The translations under genes were made by a program, and so were the position numbers. The notes beneath the pieces are model-generated. The model was not told the DNA's origin. It made no database searches and worked only from the letters and a program-made list of their open reading frames with translations. DNA of 64,000 nucleotides from Caulobacter flavus (GTDB lineage Bacteria > Pseudomonadota > Alphaproteobacteria > Caulobacterales > Caulobacteraceae), in NCBI RefSeq assembly GCF_003722335.1, contig NZ_CP026100.1, positions 2,206,001 through 2,270,000 on the forward strand. The letters run 5' to 3'. Below are positions 43,332 through 51,300 of this stretch, piece by piece. Positions within the stretch are counted from its first letter, which is position 1; each line of letters begins with the position of its first letter.

Positions 43332-44714
43332 TCAGATCACCGGCCGCGAGCGCTCGTCGACGTCGGCCAGGGCGGCCGCGACGATGCGCAGGCCGGCTTC
43401 CAGCTCGACCCGGTCCGACGCCGCGCCCAGCGCCAGGCGCACGCCGGTGACCTGGCCCGGCTCGACGATCGGGGCGGCGGGCGGAGTGACCTCGGCGCCG
43501 CCGCGCAGGGCGCGGCCGGCCAGGCGCTCGGCGTCCAGCTCGCCCATCGGCAGCCACAGGTGCGGCACGGTGGGCGAGGCGGTGGCGGCGAGGGGCTCGC
43601 CGAGGATCGAGCGGGCCAGGGCGACGCGGGCGGCGGTCTCCTCGCGAATCTCGGCCAGTATGGCGTCGGCCGTCCCGTCCTCGATCCACTGGCCGGCGAT
43701 CAGCATGCCAAAGCCTGGCGGCGCGTAGGCGATGGCGCGCATCGTATCGAGCATCCGCTCCAGGGCCGCGTCGTCAGGTGCGATCACGAAGCCGGCCCGG
43801 AGGCCCGGGGCCAGGGTCTTGGACACGCCCGAGACGTGGAAGGTGCGCTCGGGGGCCAGCATCGCCAGGGGCGGCGGCGCGCCCGGCGCATAGGCGCCGT
43901 AGATGTCGTCCTCGATCAGGATGAGGTCCAGCCGCCGGGCGACGGCCACGATCGCCTCGCGGCGAGCCAGCGACATGATCCGTCCGGTCGGGTTCTGCAG
44001 CGTGGGCAGCAGGGCCACGACGCGGGCGCCGGTGCGGCGGGCGGCCTCCTCCAGCGCCTCTGGCGTGGCGCCCTCGTCGTCCATGGCCAGCCCCTGCAGG
44101 CGATAGCCCGCGTGGGCGGCCAGGGCCTTGATCCCGTGGAAGGTCGAGGCCTCGCACAGCACCACGTCGCCGGGACGGGCCGCCGCGCCGAAAGCCAGGG
44201 CCAGGCCCTGCTGGGCGCCGGCGCAGCAGACCAGGCGCGTCCAGTCGGCGGTGGCGAAGCCGGCGCTGCGGCCAAGCCACGCGGCGGCGGCGCGGCGGTG
44301 GCGCTCCAGCCCGGCGGCGGGGGCGTAGTCGAGATGGTCGGCGAGGTCGGGGCGGCGGCGCAGGCGCTGCATCGTCTCGCCGATCACCCTGGCGGCCGGC
44401 CAGTTCAGGGCGACGTTCTGGGCGAGGTTGATGGGCCCCTCGCGGCGGCGCGGGCCGGCGATGGCGCCGGGCGCGTTGACGAAGCTGCCGCGGCCGACAT
44501 GGGCGCTGACCAGCCCGGCCTTCTCGGCCTCGACATAGGCCCGCGTGACGGTGCCCAGGCCCAGGCCCAGGCGGTGGGCCAGGTCGCGCTGCGGCGGCAG
44601 GCGCGCCCCGGCCGGCAGGGTGCCGGACTCGACGTCCAAGCGCAGGGCCTCGACCAGGCGCTCGTAGATCGGCGCGTCGCCGTCGGGCAGGGCGGGGGTC
44701 CAGGGGGCGGTCAT
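43332..44714 (-). CDS. MocR-type transcriptional regulator (GntR winged helix plus aminotransferase domain)
   Basis: A 460-residue MocR regulator. The N-terminal GntR-type winged helix spans APIYERLVEALRLDVESGTL to the recognition helix RLGLGLGTVTRAYVEAEKAG. From about residue 90 on, a PLP-dependent aminotransferase fold follows: the Asn of PTLQNPTGRIMSL, the Asp of LILIEDDIYGAYAPG and the Schiff-base Lys in HVSGVSKTLAPGLRAGF. MocR proteins sense an amino compound through PLP and control a neighbouring transporter or enzyme. The divergent LysE-family exporter is the obvious target. An AT-rich operator region lies between them. Confidence 0.93.
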   Translation of the reverse strand: MTAPWTPALPDGDAPIYERLVEALRLDVESGTLPAGARLPPQRDLAHRLGLGLGTVTRAYVEAEKAGLVSAHVGRGSFVNAPGAIAGPRRREGPINLAQNVALNWPAARVIGETMQRLRRRPDLADHLDYAPAAGLERHRRAAAAWLGRSAGFATADWTRLVCCAGAQQGLALAFGAAARPGDVVLCEASTFHGIKALAAHAGYRLQGLAMDDEGATPEALEEAARRTGARVVALLPTLQNPTGRIMSLARREAIVAVARRLDLILIEDDIYGAYAPGAPPPLAMLAPERTFHVSGVSKTLAPGLRAGFVIAPDDAALERMLDTMRAIAYAPPGFGMLIAGQWIEDGTADAILAEIREETAARVALARSILGEPLAATASPTVPHLWLPMGELDAERLAGRALRGGAEVTPPAAPIVEPGQVTGVRLALGAASDRVELEAGLRIVAAALADVDERSRPVI

Positions 44715-44808
44715 CGGGCGCTTCGATACATTGTCACTGTATCAATATAAGTTTTGACTCATATATCAATCGAAATCATCACCGTGACATTCCGCCAGGG
44801 AGGTCCCG
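44715..44808. promoter_or_regulatory. Operator and promoter region shared by the MocR and LysE genes
   Basis: A 94-bp AT-rich stretch. It contains the inverted repeat GATACA (44725-44730) and TGTATC (44738-44743) with a 7-base spacer. A directly repeated TATCAAT follows (44740s and 44764-44770). MocR regulators bind such spaced repeats. TTGACT at 44754 could be part of a -35 element for the exporter. Exact promoters are not assigned. Confidence 0.6.
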
Positions 44809-45477
44809 ATGACGCCGCAACTGATCCTCGCCTTCGTGCTGTTCGCCTTCGCGACCGCCGGCACGCCGGGCCCCAACAACATGATGCTGCTGGCCTCGGG
44901 CGCGAACTTCGGCTTCCGCCGCACGATCCTGCACATCCTGGGGATCAGCGTCGGCCTGGGCGTGATGGTGCTGGCCATGGGCTTTGGCCTGGGCGGGGTG
45001 TTCAAGGCCTGGCTGGTGCTGCACGAGATCCTGCGCTGGGTCGGGGCGGCCTACATGCTGTGGCTGGCCTGGAAGATCGGCATGGGCAAGGGCGTCTCCG
45101 ACCGCGAGACGGGCGGCAAGCCGATGGGCTTCTGGGCGGCGGCCGCCTTCCAGTGGGTCAACCCGAAGGCCTGGGCTATGGCGCTGGGCGCGGTGACGAC
45201 CTACGCGCCGGAGGGCGGCTCGCTACTGGCCGTTCCGCTGCTGGCGGGCCTGTTCATGCTGGTGGGAGCGCCGTGCAGCGCCGCCTGGGCCGGCTTCGGC
45301 ATGGCGCTGCGGCGGTTCCTCGATCGGCCGGCGATCCTGCGGACCTTCAACGTGACCATGGCCGTGCTGCTGGTGGTTTCGCTGTATCCCACGGTGTTCC
45401 GCGATCACCCGCCCAAGGCTCAGCCGCGCGACCTGGCCTTCGCGACAAAGCCGCTGGTGTTCGGCTGGCGCGGTTGA
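44809..45477 (+). CDS. LysE/RhtB family amino acid exporter
   Basis: A 222-residue inner-membrane protein with about six spans. The N-terminal signature is ILAFVLFAFATAGTPGPNNM followed by MLLASGANFGFRR, and the central WVNPKAWAMALGAVTTYAPE is the second hallmark of the family. It pumps amino acids or related amines out of the cell. GGGAGG lies six bases before the ATG. Divergent transcription from the MocR gene suggests induction by a compound sensed through PLP. Confidence 0.92.
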   Translation: MTPQLILAFVLFAFATAGTPGPNNMMLLASGANFGFRRTILHILGISVGLGVMVLAMGFGLGGVFKAWLVLHEILRWVGAAYMLWLAWKIGMGKGVSDRETGGKPMGFWAAAAFQWVNPKAWAMALGAVTTYAPEGGSLLAVPLLAGLFMLVGAPCSAAWAGFGMALRRFLDRPAILRTFNVTMAVLLVVSLYPTVFRDHPPKAQPRDLAFATKPLVFGWRG

Positions 45478-45533
45478 GGCTTGCGCGGGAGAGGGCGGCG
45501 GCGCCACATCGCGGGACCGTTCAGGAGACCGCC

Positions 45534-46010
45534 ATGCGCCTCGCCGCCGTCCTCGCCGCAACCGTCCTGGCGCTTGCCCCCGCTGCTTTCGCTCAAGACC
45601 TGAAGGTCGTCGTTCAGGGGCGCGACAGCATCGTCCTGACCCCCGCCGACCTGGCCGGCCTGCCGCGCGCCAAGGCGACCATGGTCGAGGGCGGCAAGAG
45701 CGCGGTCTATGAGGGCGCGCTGCTGAACGCGGCGCTGGTGCAGGCCGGCGTCGTGCACGGCGACCGGCTGATGGGCCGCTACCTGAACCAGGTGGTGCTG
45801 GTGAAGGCGGCCGACGGCTACACCTCGATCCTGTCGCTGGCCGAGACCGACCCGTTCTACCGGATCAACCCCGTGGTCATCGCCGACCGCAAGGACGGCC
45901 AGCCGCTGGACGCCCGCGAGGGTCCGTACCGCGTCGTGGTGGACGGCGACCTCAAGCCGTCGCGCTCGGCGAGGCAGGTGACGACGATCGAGGTCAAGCC
46001 GGCCTTCTGA
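45534..46010 (+). CDS. Periplasmic molybdopterin-binding-like (SUOX-fold) protein without cofactor Cys
   Basis: A 158-residue exported protein with the signal MRLAAVLAATVLALAPAAFA. The mature part follows the pattern of the small oxidoreductase molybdopterin-binding (sulfite oxidase-like) domain: ILT-type strand, KSAVYEGALLNAALVQAGVV, LNQVVLVKAADGYTSILSLA, then GPYRVVVDGDLKPSRSARQV. No Cys is present, so it does not look able to ligate molybdenum and may be a non-catalytic form. AGGAG lies six bases before the ATG. Located between the LysE exporter and the alpha/beta hydrolase. Confidence 0.72.
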   Translation: MRLAAVLAATVLALAPAAFAQDLKVVVQGRDSIVLTPADLAGLPRAKATMVEGGKSAVYEGALLNAALVQAGVVHGDRLMGRYLNQVVLVKAADGYTSILSLAETDPFYRINPVVIADRKDGQPLDAREGPYRVVVDGDLKPSRSARQVTTIEVKPAF

Positions 46011-46056
46011 GCCTGGACAAAGCCAGGCGAACCAAGGAATCGTTCGCCAAACGATT
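46011..46056. other. Two tandem hairpins upstream of the hydrolase start
   Basis: Hairpin 1 pairs GCCTGG with CCAGGC around ACAAAG, right after the previous stop. Hairpin 2 pairs AATCGTT (46038-46044) with AACGATT (46050-46056) around CGCCA and ends against the first possible GTG. They may control translation or mRNA stability. Confidence 0.5.
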
Positions 46057-46068
46057 GTGGGGCTTTTC

Positions 46069-46917
46069 GTGACCAAGCTTATCCTGAACCGCCGCGGCCT
46101 GCTGGCCGCGACCCTGGCCTTCGCCGCCGCGCCGGCGCTGGCCAGCGCCGCGACGGCGACCTCGACCACGACCACGACCCTCAAGGTCGGCGACCGCGAC
46201 GTCGAGCTGACCATCCTGCGCCCCGAGGCGCCCAAGGGGATCATCATCTTCTCGCACGGCGCTGGCGGCTGGCCGGCGCCCTATACCGCGCTGTTCGACC
46301 TGTGGACCAAGGCCGGCTTCATGATCGTCGCGCCGCTGCACGTCGATTCCCAGAAGCATCCCAAGCGCGCCGACTACGACCTGCGCGCGGCCTTCCCGCT
46401 GCGCCTGGCCGACCTGGCCGCCGCCACGGACTATGCCGAGAAGGCCGCGCCGGGCCTGCCGATGGCCTCGGCCGGCCATTCCTACGGCTCGCTGATGTCG
46501 CTGATCCGCGCCGGGGCGATGGAAGGGATGATCCCGGCCCAGGACCCCCGGACCAAGGCCGCCCTGTGCTTCTCCAGCCCCGGCGTCATCAAGGGCCTGG
46601 TCGGGCCGACCTCGTACCAGGGCGTCAAGAAGCCGATGATGATGATCACCGGCGACCAGGACGTGCTGCCGGGCATGATCGCCGATTGGCGCGAGCACCT
46701 CTATCCGTTCGAAACCAGCCCGGCCGGCGAGAAGTACCTGTGGGTCGGCAAGGGCGTCGGCCACGGCGTCGCCTATCACCCCGAGGCGCCCGGTTTCGGC
46801 GAACTGTCGGCGCTGAGCGTGGCCTTCCTGAAGGCCAAGGTGCTGGGCGACAAGGCCGCCGAGGCCGTGCTGGCCGCGCAGGCCTCGACGCCCCAGGCGG
46901 ACTGGAAGACGCGATAG
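46069..46917 (+). CDS. Exported alpha/beta hydrolase, serine nucleophile
   Basis: A 282-residue protein from the GTG at 46069; an in-frame GTG at 46057 is possible. The N-terminus LILNRRGLLAATLAFAAAPA looks like a twin-arginine-type signal. The hydrolase fold is clear: GIIIFSHGAGGWPAPY (oxyanion region), nucleophile SAGHSYGSLM, MMMITGDQDVLPGM (acid) and GKGVGHGVAYHPEA (catalytic His). Substrate unknown; a periplasmic esterase or dienelactone-type hydrolase is likely. GTGGGG lies about seven bases before the start. A hairpin follows its stop. Confidence 0.85.
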   Translation: MTKLILNRRGLLAATLAFAAAPALASAATATSTTTTTLKVGDRDVELTILRPEAPKGIIIFSHGAGGWPAPYTALFDLWTKAGFMIVAPLHVDSQKHPKRADYDLRAAFPLRLADLAAATDYAEKAAPGLPMASAGHSYGSLMSLIRAGAMEGMIPAQDPRTKAALCFSSPGVIKGLVGPTSYQGVKKPMMMITGDQDVLPGMIADWREHLYPFETSPAGEKYLWVGKGVGHGVAYHPEAPGFGELSALSVAFLKAKVLGDKAAEAVLAAQASTPQADWKTR

Positions 46918-46928
46918 GGCCAAATAAC

Positions 46929-46961
46929 GGACGCCGCCCTTCGTCACGAGGGGCGGCGTCC
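46929..46961. terminator. Long GC hairpin after the hydrolase gene
   Basis: GGACGCCGCCC pairs with GGGCGGCGTCC through an 11-base loop. No T-run follows, so termination may depend on Rho or be only partial. Confidence 0.5.
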
Positions 46962-47018
46962 GGCTCCATTCCCTTCCCACCCGAAAAGGCCTAGAGAGAC
47001 CGGCCCCATCCCTCAGCC

Positions 47019-48101
47019 GTGCGATCTCTTCCCTTGCGACTGCCCCAGGCCCGCCTCGACCAGGTTCTCGACCGTTTCCGCGAAGTGGAGGCCCGCATGG
47101 GCGCGGCCACCGACGGGGCCGAGATCGTCAAGCTCTCCAAGGAGCACGCCGAGCTGCGCCCGGTGGCCGAGGCCGTCGAGCGCCTGGCCAAGCTGACCGC
47201 CGAGCGCGCCGAGCTGGACGAGATGGCCGCCGATCCGGAGATGGCCGCCATGGTCCGCGACGAGATCGTCGCCCTGGACGAGCGCCTGCCGGTGCTCGAG
47301 CGCGAACTGGCGCTGATGCTGGCGCCCAAGGACAAGGACGAGAACGCCTCGGCCATTCTCGAAGTGCGCGCCGGCACCGGCGGCGACGAGGCGGCGCTGT
47401 TCGCCGGCGACCTCTTCCGCATGTACCAGCGCTACGCCGTCACCCAGGGCTGGCGGGTCGAGGTCGACAGCGTCTCCGAAGGCGAAATGGGCGGCTACAA
47501 GGAAATCATCGCCTCGATCACCGGCGACGGCGTGTTCGGCCGGCTGAAGTTCGAGAGCGGCGTGCACCGGGTGCAGCGCGTGCCCGAGACCGAGGCTCAA
47601 GGTCGCATCCACACCTCGGCCGCCACCGTCGCGGTGCTGCCGGAAGCCGAGGACGTCGAGATCGAGATCAAGGAAAGCGATCTGCGGATCGACACCTACC
47701 GCTCGTCGGGCGCCGGCGGCCAGCACGTCAACAAGACCGACTCGGCCGTGCGCATCACCCACTTGCCCACCGGCGTGGTGGTGACTTCCTCGGAGAAGAG
47801 CCAGCACCAGAACCGCGCCAAGGCGATGAAGAACCTGAAGGCGCGGCTCTACGACATGCAGCGCCAGGCCCTGGACGACGCCCGCTCGGACGCCCGCAAG
47901 AGCCAGGTCGGCAGCGGCGACCGTTCGGAACGCATCCGCACCTACAACTTCCCGCAGGGCCGGGTCACCGATCACCGCATCAACCTGACCCTCTACAACC
48001 TGGCCAAGGTGATCGAGGGCGAGGCCCTGGACGACGTCATCAACCCGCTGATCGCCGAGGACCAGGCCGCGCGCCTGGCGAGCCTGGAAGACGGGATCTA
48101 G
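47019..48101 (+). CDS. prfA: Peptide chain release factor 1
   Basis: RF1 recognises UAA and UAG and triggers peptide release. The 360-residue protein has the N-terminal coiled-coil domain ([16 protein letters not shown]). The codon-reading region includes [20 protein letters not shown] and [20 protein letters not shown], with the catalytic GGQ at about 233-235. The Gln is methylated by PrmC, encoded further downstream. The GTG at 47019 is taken as start; TTG at 47034 (RLPQARLDQ) is an alternative. Repeat element D follows the stop codon. Confidence 0.96.
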   Translation: MRSLPLRLPQARLDQVLDRFREVEARMGAATDGAEIVKLSKEHAELRPVAEAVERLAKLTAERAELDEMAADPEMAAMVRDEIVALDERLPVLERELALMLAPKDKDENASAILEVRAGTGGDEAALFAGDLFRMYQRYAVTQGWRVEVDSVSEGEMGGYKEIIASITGDGVFGRLKFESGVHRVQRVPETEAQGRIHTSAATVAVLPEAEDVEIEIKESDLRIDTYRSSGAGGQHVNKTDSAVRITHLPTGVVVTSSEKSQHQNRAKAMKNLKARLYDMQRQALDDARSDARKSQVGSGDRSERIRTYNFPQGRVTDHRINLTLYNLAKVIEGEALDDVINPLIAEDQAARLASLEDGI

Positions 48102-48105
48102 CAAG

Positions 48106-48238
48106 ATCCTCCCCCTCTGGGGGAGGTGGCCCGGAGGGCCGGAGAGGGGGCGTTCTCAGCTTCCGCTGACGTTTCCCGCTCCCCAGTGACTCCCCTCTCC
48201 GTCGGCTTTGCCGACACCTCTCCCACAGAGAGGGTCTA
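48106..48238. repeat. GC-rich inverted-repeat element, copy D (complete)
   Basis: A complete element filling the convergent gap between prfA and the GNAT gene. Its first 38 bases (48106-48143) are identical to 63963-64000. Its right end AGAGGGTCTA supplies the CTA that is the reverse complement of the GNAT stop codon TAG. Confidence 0.88.
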
Positions 48239-48760
48239 AAGCGCCTTCTCCATCACCACGAACGCCAGATCCTCGCGCAGCGGCTTGCCGAAGCGATCGT
48301 CGCCGTGTGGGAAGGGGCGGGTCTCGCCGGTGAGGGCGTAACCTCGGCGTTCGTACCAGGCGATCAGGGTGTCGCGGATGTGGACGACGGTCATGCGCAT
48401 GCGTTTGGCGCCGCGTTCGCGGGCGTGGTCCTCGCCGGCGGCCAGCAGGGTGCGGCCCAGCTGACGGTCCTGAAGGTCGGGGCGGATGGTCAGCATGCCC
48501 AGGTACCAGGCGCCGGCCTCGGCCGGTTCGAGCCACACGCAGCCCAGGATCGGGCCGTCCGCGTCGTCGCGGGCGGTGAGGATCAGCGCCTGCGGCGCGG
48601 CCGCCAGGTCGGCGCGCAGGCTCTCCAGATCGATGCGCTGGCCGTCGATATAGCCGGCCTCGGTGGTCCAGCCGGCCTGGGCCCCCTGGCCGCGATAGGC
48701 GGAATTGACCAGGGCGACGAGGGCGTCGTGTTCGGAGGGAAGGGCGGGGGCGAAGAGCAT
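48236..48760 (-). CDS. GNAT family N-acetyltransferase
   Basis: A 174-residue acetyltransferase. The acetyl-CoA binding motif A is WYLGMLTIRPDLQDRQLGRT followed by LLAAGEDHARERGAKRM, with the Q/RxxGxG/A pattern as RQLGRT. The motif B segment is LIAWYERRGYALTGETRPFP. The N-terminal part HDALVALVNSAYRGQGAQAG is typical of small-molecule or peptide acetyltransferases. The substrate is unknown. The stop codon TAG lies in the end of repeat element D. Confidence 0.85.
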   Translation of the reverse strand: MLFAPALPSEHDALVALVNSAYRGQGAQAGWTTEAGYIDGQRIDLESLRADLAAAPQALILTARDDADGPILGCVWLEPAEAGAWYLGMLTIRPDLQDRQLGRTLLAAGEDHARERGAKRMRMTVVHIRDTLIAWYERRGYALTGETRPFPHGDDRFGKPLREDLAFVVMEKAL

Positions 48761-48801
48761 GGCGGCGAGCTAAGCCATGCGTCGCCTGCGGCGCCAAGCG
48801 C

Positions 48802-50052
48802 TCAACTCTCCGGTGGCGGCGGCGCCTTCCTGCCCATTCGCGTGGCGTGGCCCCAGTAGCGGCCGCCGATCCGCTTCACCGTGCCCGCCTCGCGCTTGAT
48901 CATCTCCCAGGGATGGAAGGCCAGGCCGACGGTGTCGGCCATGGCCGCGCCGCGCGCGCCCATCGGCTTTTCCGGACCGGTGGTGGAATCGTGGGCGGTC
49001 TGGTGCTCGATCTCGGCGTTGAGTTCTGCGCCGACCAGCACGGTCATGATCGAGAACCACACCCAGACCATGAAGGCGATCACCGCCCCCAGCGGTCCGT
49101 AGGTGGCGTCGTAGTGGGCGATGCGGTTGACGTAGATCGAAAAGCCCAGCGAGCCGACCAGCCAGGCGGCCGCGCCGAACAGCGCGCCCAGCACCACCCA
49201 GCGCCAGCGCGGCCGGGCCCGGCAGGGGGCGAAGCGGTAGAGCATGGCGAAGGCCAGGGCCGTGACCAGCCAGACCGCCAGCCAGCGCAGCGGGATCCAG
49301 AAGGCGGAGATCGCGCTCAGGCCCACCCGATCCAGCACGATCGGCATGGCGATCAGCACCGCGGCGATGAACACCGCGTAGAGCAGGGCGCACAGGGTGA
49401 AGCCGTAGGTCAGCAGGGTCTTGCCGACGAAGTTGCGCTTTTCGTCCTCGTCATAGGCGACGTTCAGCCCGTCGAAGAGCGCCTTCATGCTGGCGTTGGC
49501 GCTCCAGATCGACAGCAGCAGGCTGACGACGAAGGCGACGCCCAGCTTGCCGCCCTCCTGGCTGGCCAGGCGAAGCATCTGTTCGCCGACGATCTGGACG
49601 ACGCTGGCCGGAAAGACCGTGGCCATCTCCTGCAGCTGCTTTTCCACCGCCGCCACGTCGGCGAACAGGCCGTACAGCGAGACGAAGGCGCCGATGGCGG
49701 GGAACAGCGCCAGCAGGGTGTAGAAGGTCACGCCCCCGGCCACCGAGGGCAGCTTGTCGACGCTGATCTCGCGCGCGGTGCGCCAGAGGATGTCGCGCCA
49801 GCCCAGCAGCGGAATGCCGTGCGGGTGGCGGGCGGCGCGGCCGCGCCGGGGTTCGGCCTCGTCGAACTCGTGCGGCGGCATGGTCCGGTCTTCCGACAGG
49901 CCGGGCGGCGGCGCGTGCGGTTCGACCTGGGGCTCCAGGCGCTTGGGAAAGGCGAAGGGCGCGACCGCCAGCAGCAGGATCCAGGGCGCCAGGTGATAGG
50001 GCCGCGAGGCCAGCCACGACCTTACGGGGCGTCGCGGCGTGGTGTGCGTCAT
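48802..50052 (-). CDS. YihY/UPF0761 family (formerly BrkB) membrane protein
   Basis: A 416-residue inner-membrane protein. The family domain begins ISVDKLPSVAGGVTFYTLLA and includes LLLSIWSANASMKALFDGLN and YGPLGAVIAFMVWVWFSIMT; six hydrophobic segments are evident. An N-terminal proline/histidine-rich part precedes it and the C-terminus is charged. Function is unsettled, since the old link to ribonuclease BN is wrong; it may be a transporter. The ATG at 50052 has GGGAGG eight bases upstream. It is divergent from the MOSC gene. Confidence 0.9.
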   Translation of the reverse strand: MTHTTPRRPVRSWLASRPYHLAPWILLLAVAPFAFPKRLEPQVEPHAPPPGLSEDRTMPPHEFDEAEPRRGRAARHPHGIPLLGWRDILWRTAREISVDKLPSVAGGVTFYTLLALFPAIGAFVSLYGLFADVAAVEKQLQEMATVFPASVVQIVGEQMLRLASQEGGKLGVAFVVSLLLSIWSANASMKALFDGLNVAYDEDEKRNFVGKTLLTYGFTLCALLYAVFIAAVLIAMPIVLDRVGLSAISAFWIPLRWLAVWLVTALAFAMLYRFAPCRARPRWRWVVLGALFGAAAWLVGSLGFSIYVNRIAHYDATYGPLGAVIAFMVWVWFSIMTVLVGAELNAEIEHQTAHDSTTGPEKPMGARGAAMADTVGLAFHPWEMIKREAGTVKRIGGRYWGHATRMGRKAPPPPES

Positions 50053-50140
50053 GAGCAAGCCTCCCGACCTTGCGAAATCCGCGAGGCGGCGCGGCGTTCC
50101 CCGCCTTGCAAAGCGCGACCGTGGCGACCACCTTGCGGCC

Positions 50141-50902
50141 ATGCACGCCAAGGTCGCCTCGCTGTACCGCCATCCCGTCAAGGGGTTCACGCCCGAACGC
50201 CTGAGCGGGGCGACGCTGGAGGCCGGCGCATGCTTTCCCTGCGACCGGCTGTACGCCGTCGAGGACGGCCCCAGCGGCTTCGACGCGGACGCGCCGGCGC
50301 ACCTGTCGAAGATGAAGTTCACCGTGCTGGCCAAGATCCCGGCCGTGGCCAGGGCCCGCACCGCCTATGACGAGGCCACGGGCGTGCTGACCGCCTCGGC
50401 CGAGGGGCTGGCGCCGTTCTCCGGCGACCTGGACGACGCGGATGGTCGGCGCGGTTTCGAGGCCTGGCTGGCGGCCCTGCTGGGCGACGAGGCGAAAGGT
50501 CCGCTGCGGGTGCTGGAGGGACCGGGCGCGCACCGGTTCATGGACAGCAAGTCCGGCTTCGTCTCGATCGTGAACCTGGCCAGCGTGCGCGATCTGGCCG
50601 AGAAAGTGGGCCGTCCGGTCGACCCGCTGCGCTTCCGCGCCAACCTCTATGTCGAGGGCTGGCCAGCCTGGGTCGAGAACGGCTGGACCGGCAGGACCGT
50701 GCGCGTGGGGGCGGCGAGCGCGCAGGTGCTGAAGCCCATCGTCCGCTGCGCGGCCACCCACGTCGACCCGGTCACCGCCGAGCGCGACATCGAGGTGGTC
50801 AAGGCCCTGTTCGACAACTACGGCCACATGTTCTGCGGCATCTACCTGGACGTCACCGAAGGCGGCGCGGTGAGTGAAGGGGACGCGGTGGTGGTCGAGT
50901 AG
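50141..50902 (+). CDS. MOSC domain-containing protein
   Basis: A 253-residue MOSC protein. The N-terminal beta-barrel starts KVASLYRHPVKGFTPERLSG; the MOSC region has DSKSGFVSIVNLASVRDLAE and RFRANLYVEGWPAWVENGWT. The conserved Cys that could bind molybdenum or sulfur lies in KPIVRCAATHVDPVTAERDI. Related YcbX and mARC proteins reduce N-hydroxylated compounds with a molybdenum cofactor, and this is the most likely role. The start at 50141 (MHAKVASLYRHP) is the normal family start. The stop is followed by palindromic repeat copy 2. Confidence 0.88.
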   Translation: MHAKVASLYRHPVKGFTPERLSGATLEAGACFPCDRLYAVEDGPSGFDADAPAHLSKMKFTVLAKIPAVARARTAYDEATGVLTASAEGLAPFSGDLDDADGRRGFEAWLAALLGDEAKGPLRVLEGPGAHRFMDSKSGFVSIVNLASVRDLAEKVGRPVDPLRFRANLYVEGWPAWVENGWTGRTVRVGAASAQVLKPIVRCAATHVDPVTAERDIEVVKALFDNYGHMFCGIYLDVTEGGAVSEGDAVVVE

Positions 50903-50914
50903 GCGCCACTTATA

Positions 50915-50954
50915 GCTCCCGTCATTCCCACCCTTGTGGCGGGAATGACGGGAG
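50915..50954. repeat. Palindromic repeat, copy 2 (CCGTCATTCCCACC type)
   Basis: Closely matches the element at 5727-5764, including the CCTTGTGG loop. It fills the gap between the MOSC stop and the ParD stop, and its last base abuts the ParD stop codon. Confidence 0.8.
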
Positions 50955-51212
50955 TTAAGGGGTGGGCTTGTCGACGCCGTCGTGCATCTCGGCGATGAAT
51001 TCTTCGAAGTCGAACGGCTCGTCCATGAACCCGCTCGCCTCGCCTTCGGCGAGGGCGTTGCGCAGGGCGTCGAGCTTGGTCTCGTGCTCTTCCAGCATCC
51101 GCAGGCCGGCGCGGATGACGTCGCTGGCCGAGCCGTAGCGGCCTTGCGCCACCTGGGCTTCGATGAACTCCTGGAAGTGAGGACCGAGGCTGACCGAGGT
51201 GTTCTTGCTCAT
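50955..51212 (-). CDS. ParD-family antitoxin without an adjacent toxin
   Basis: An 85-residue protein. The N-terminus [20 protein letters not shown] and [20 protein letters not shown] form the ribbon-helix-helix of ParD/CopG antitoxins. The C-terminus ([20 protein letters not shown]) is the toxin-wrapping part of ParD. A ParE toxin would be expected just downstream on the same strand, but there is only a repeat and the converging MOSC gene. So this is a solitary antitoxin, or the toxin has been deleted. A perfect palindrome 25 bases upstream of the start is a good autoregulatory operator. Confidence 0.85.
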   Translation of the reverse strand: MSKNTSVSLGPHFQEFIEAQVAQGRYGSASDVIRAGLRMLEEHETKLDALRNALAEGEASGFMDEPFDFEEFIAEMHDGVDKPTP

Positions 51213-51236
51213 AGCAGGCTCCTACAAGCCATAGCG

Positions 51237-51251
51237 TACCAATTATTGGTA
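51237..51251. promoter_or_regulatory. Palindromic operator upstream of the ParD gene
   Basis: TACCAATTATTGGTA is a perfect 15-bp palindrome in an AT-rich segment between the ParD start and prmC. ParD-type proteins bind such sites upstream of their own gene. The flank could also hold the prmC promoter. Confidence 0.65.
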
Positions 51252-51300
51252 TCCATCTGCAATCTCGCGCTCGACGCCGCGACACGCTATTGGAGCCGCC

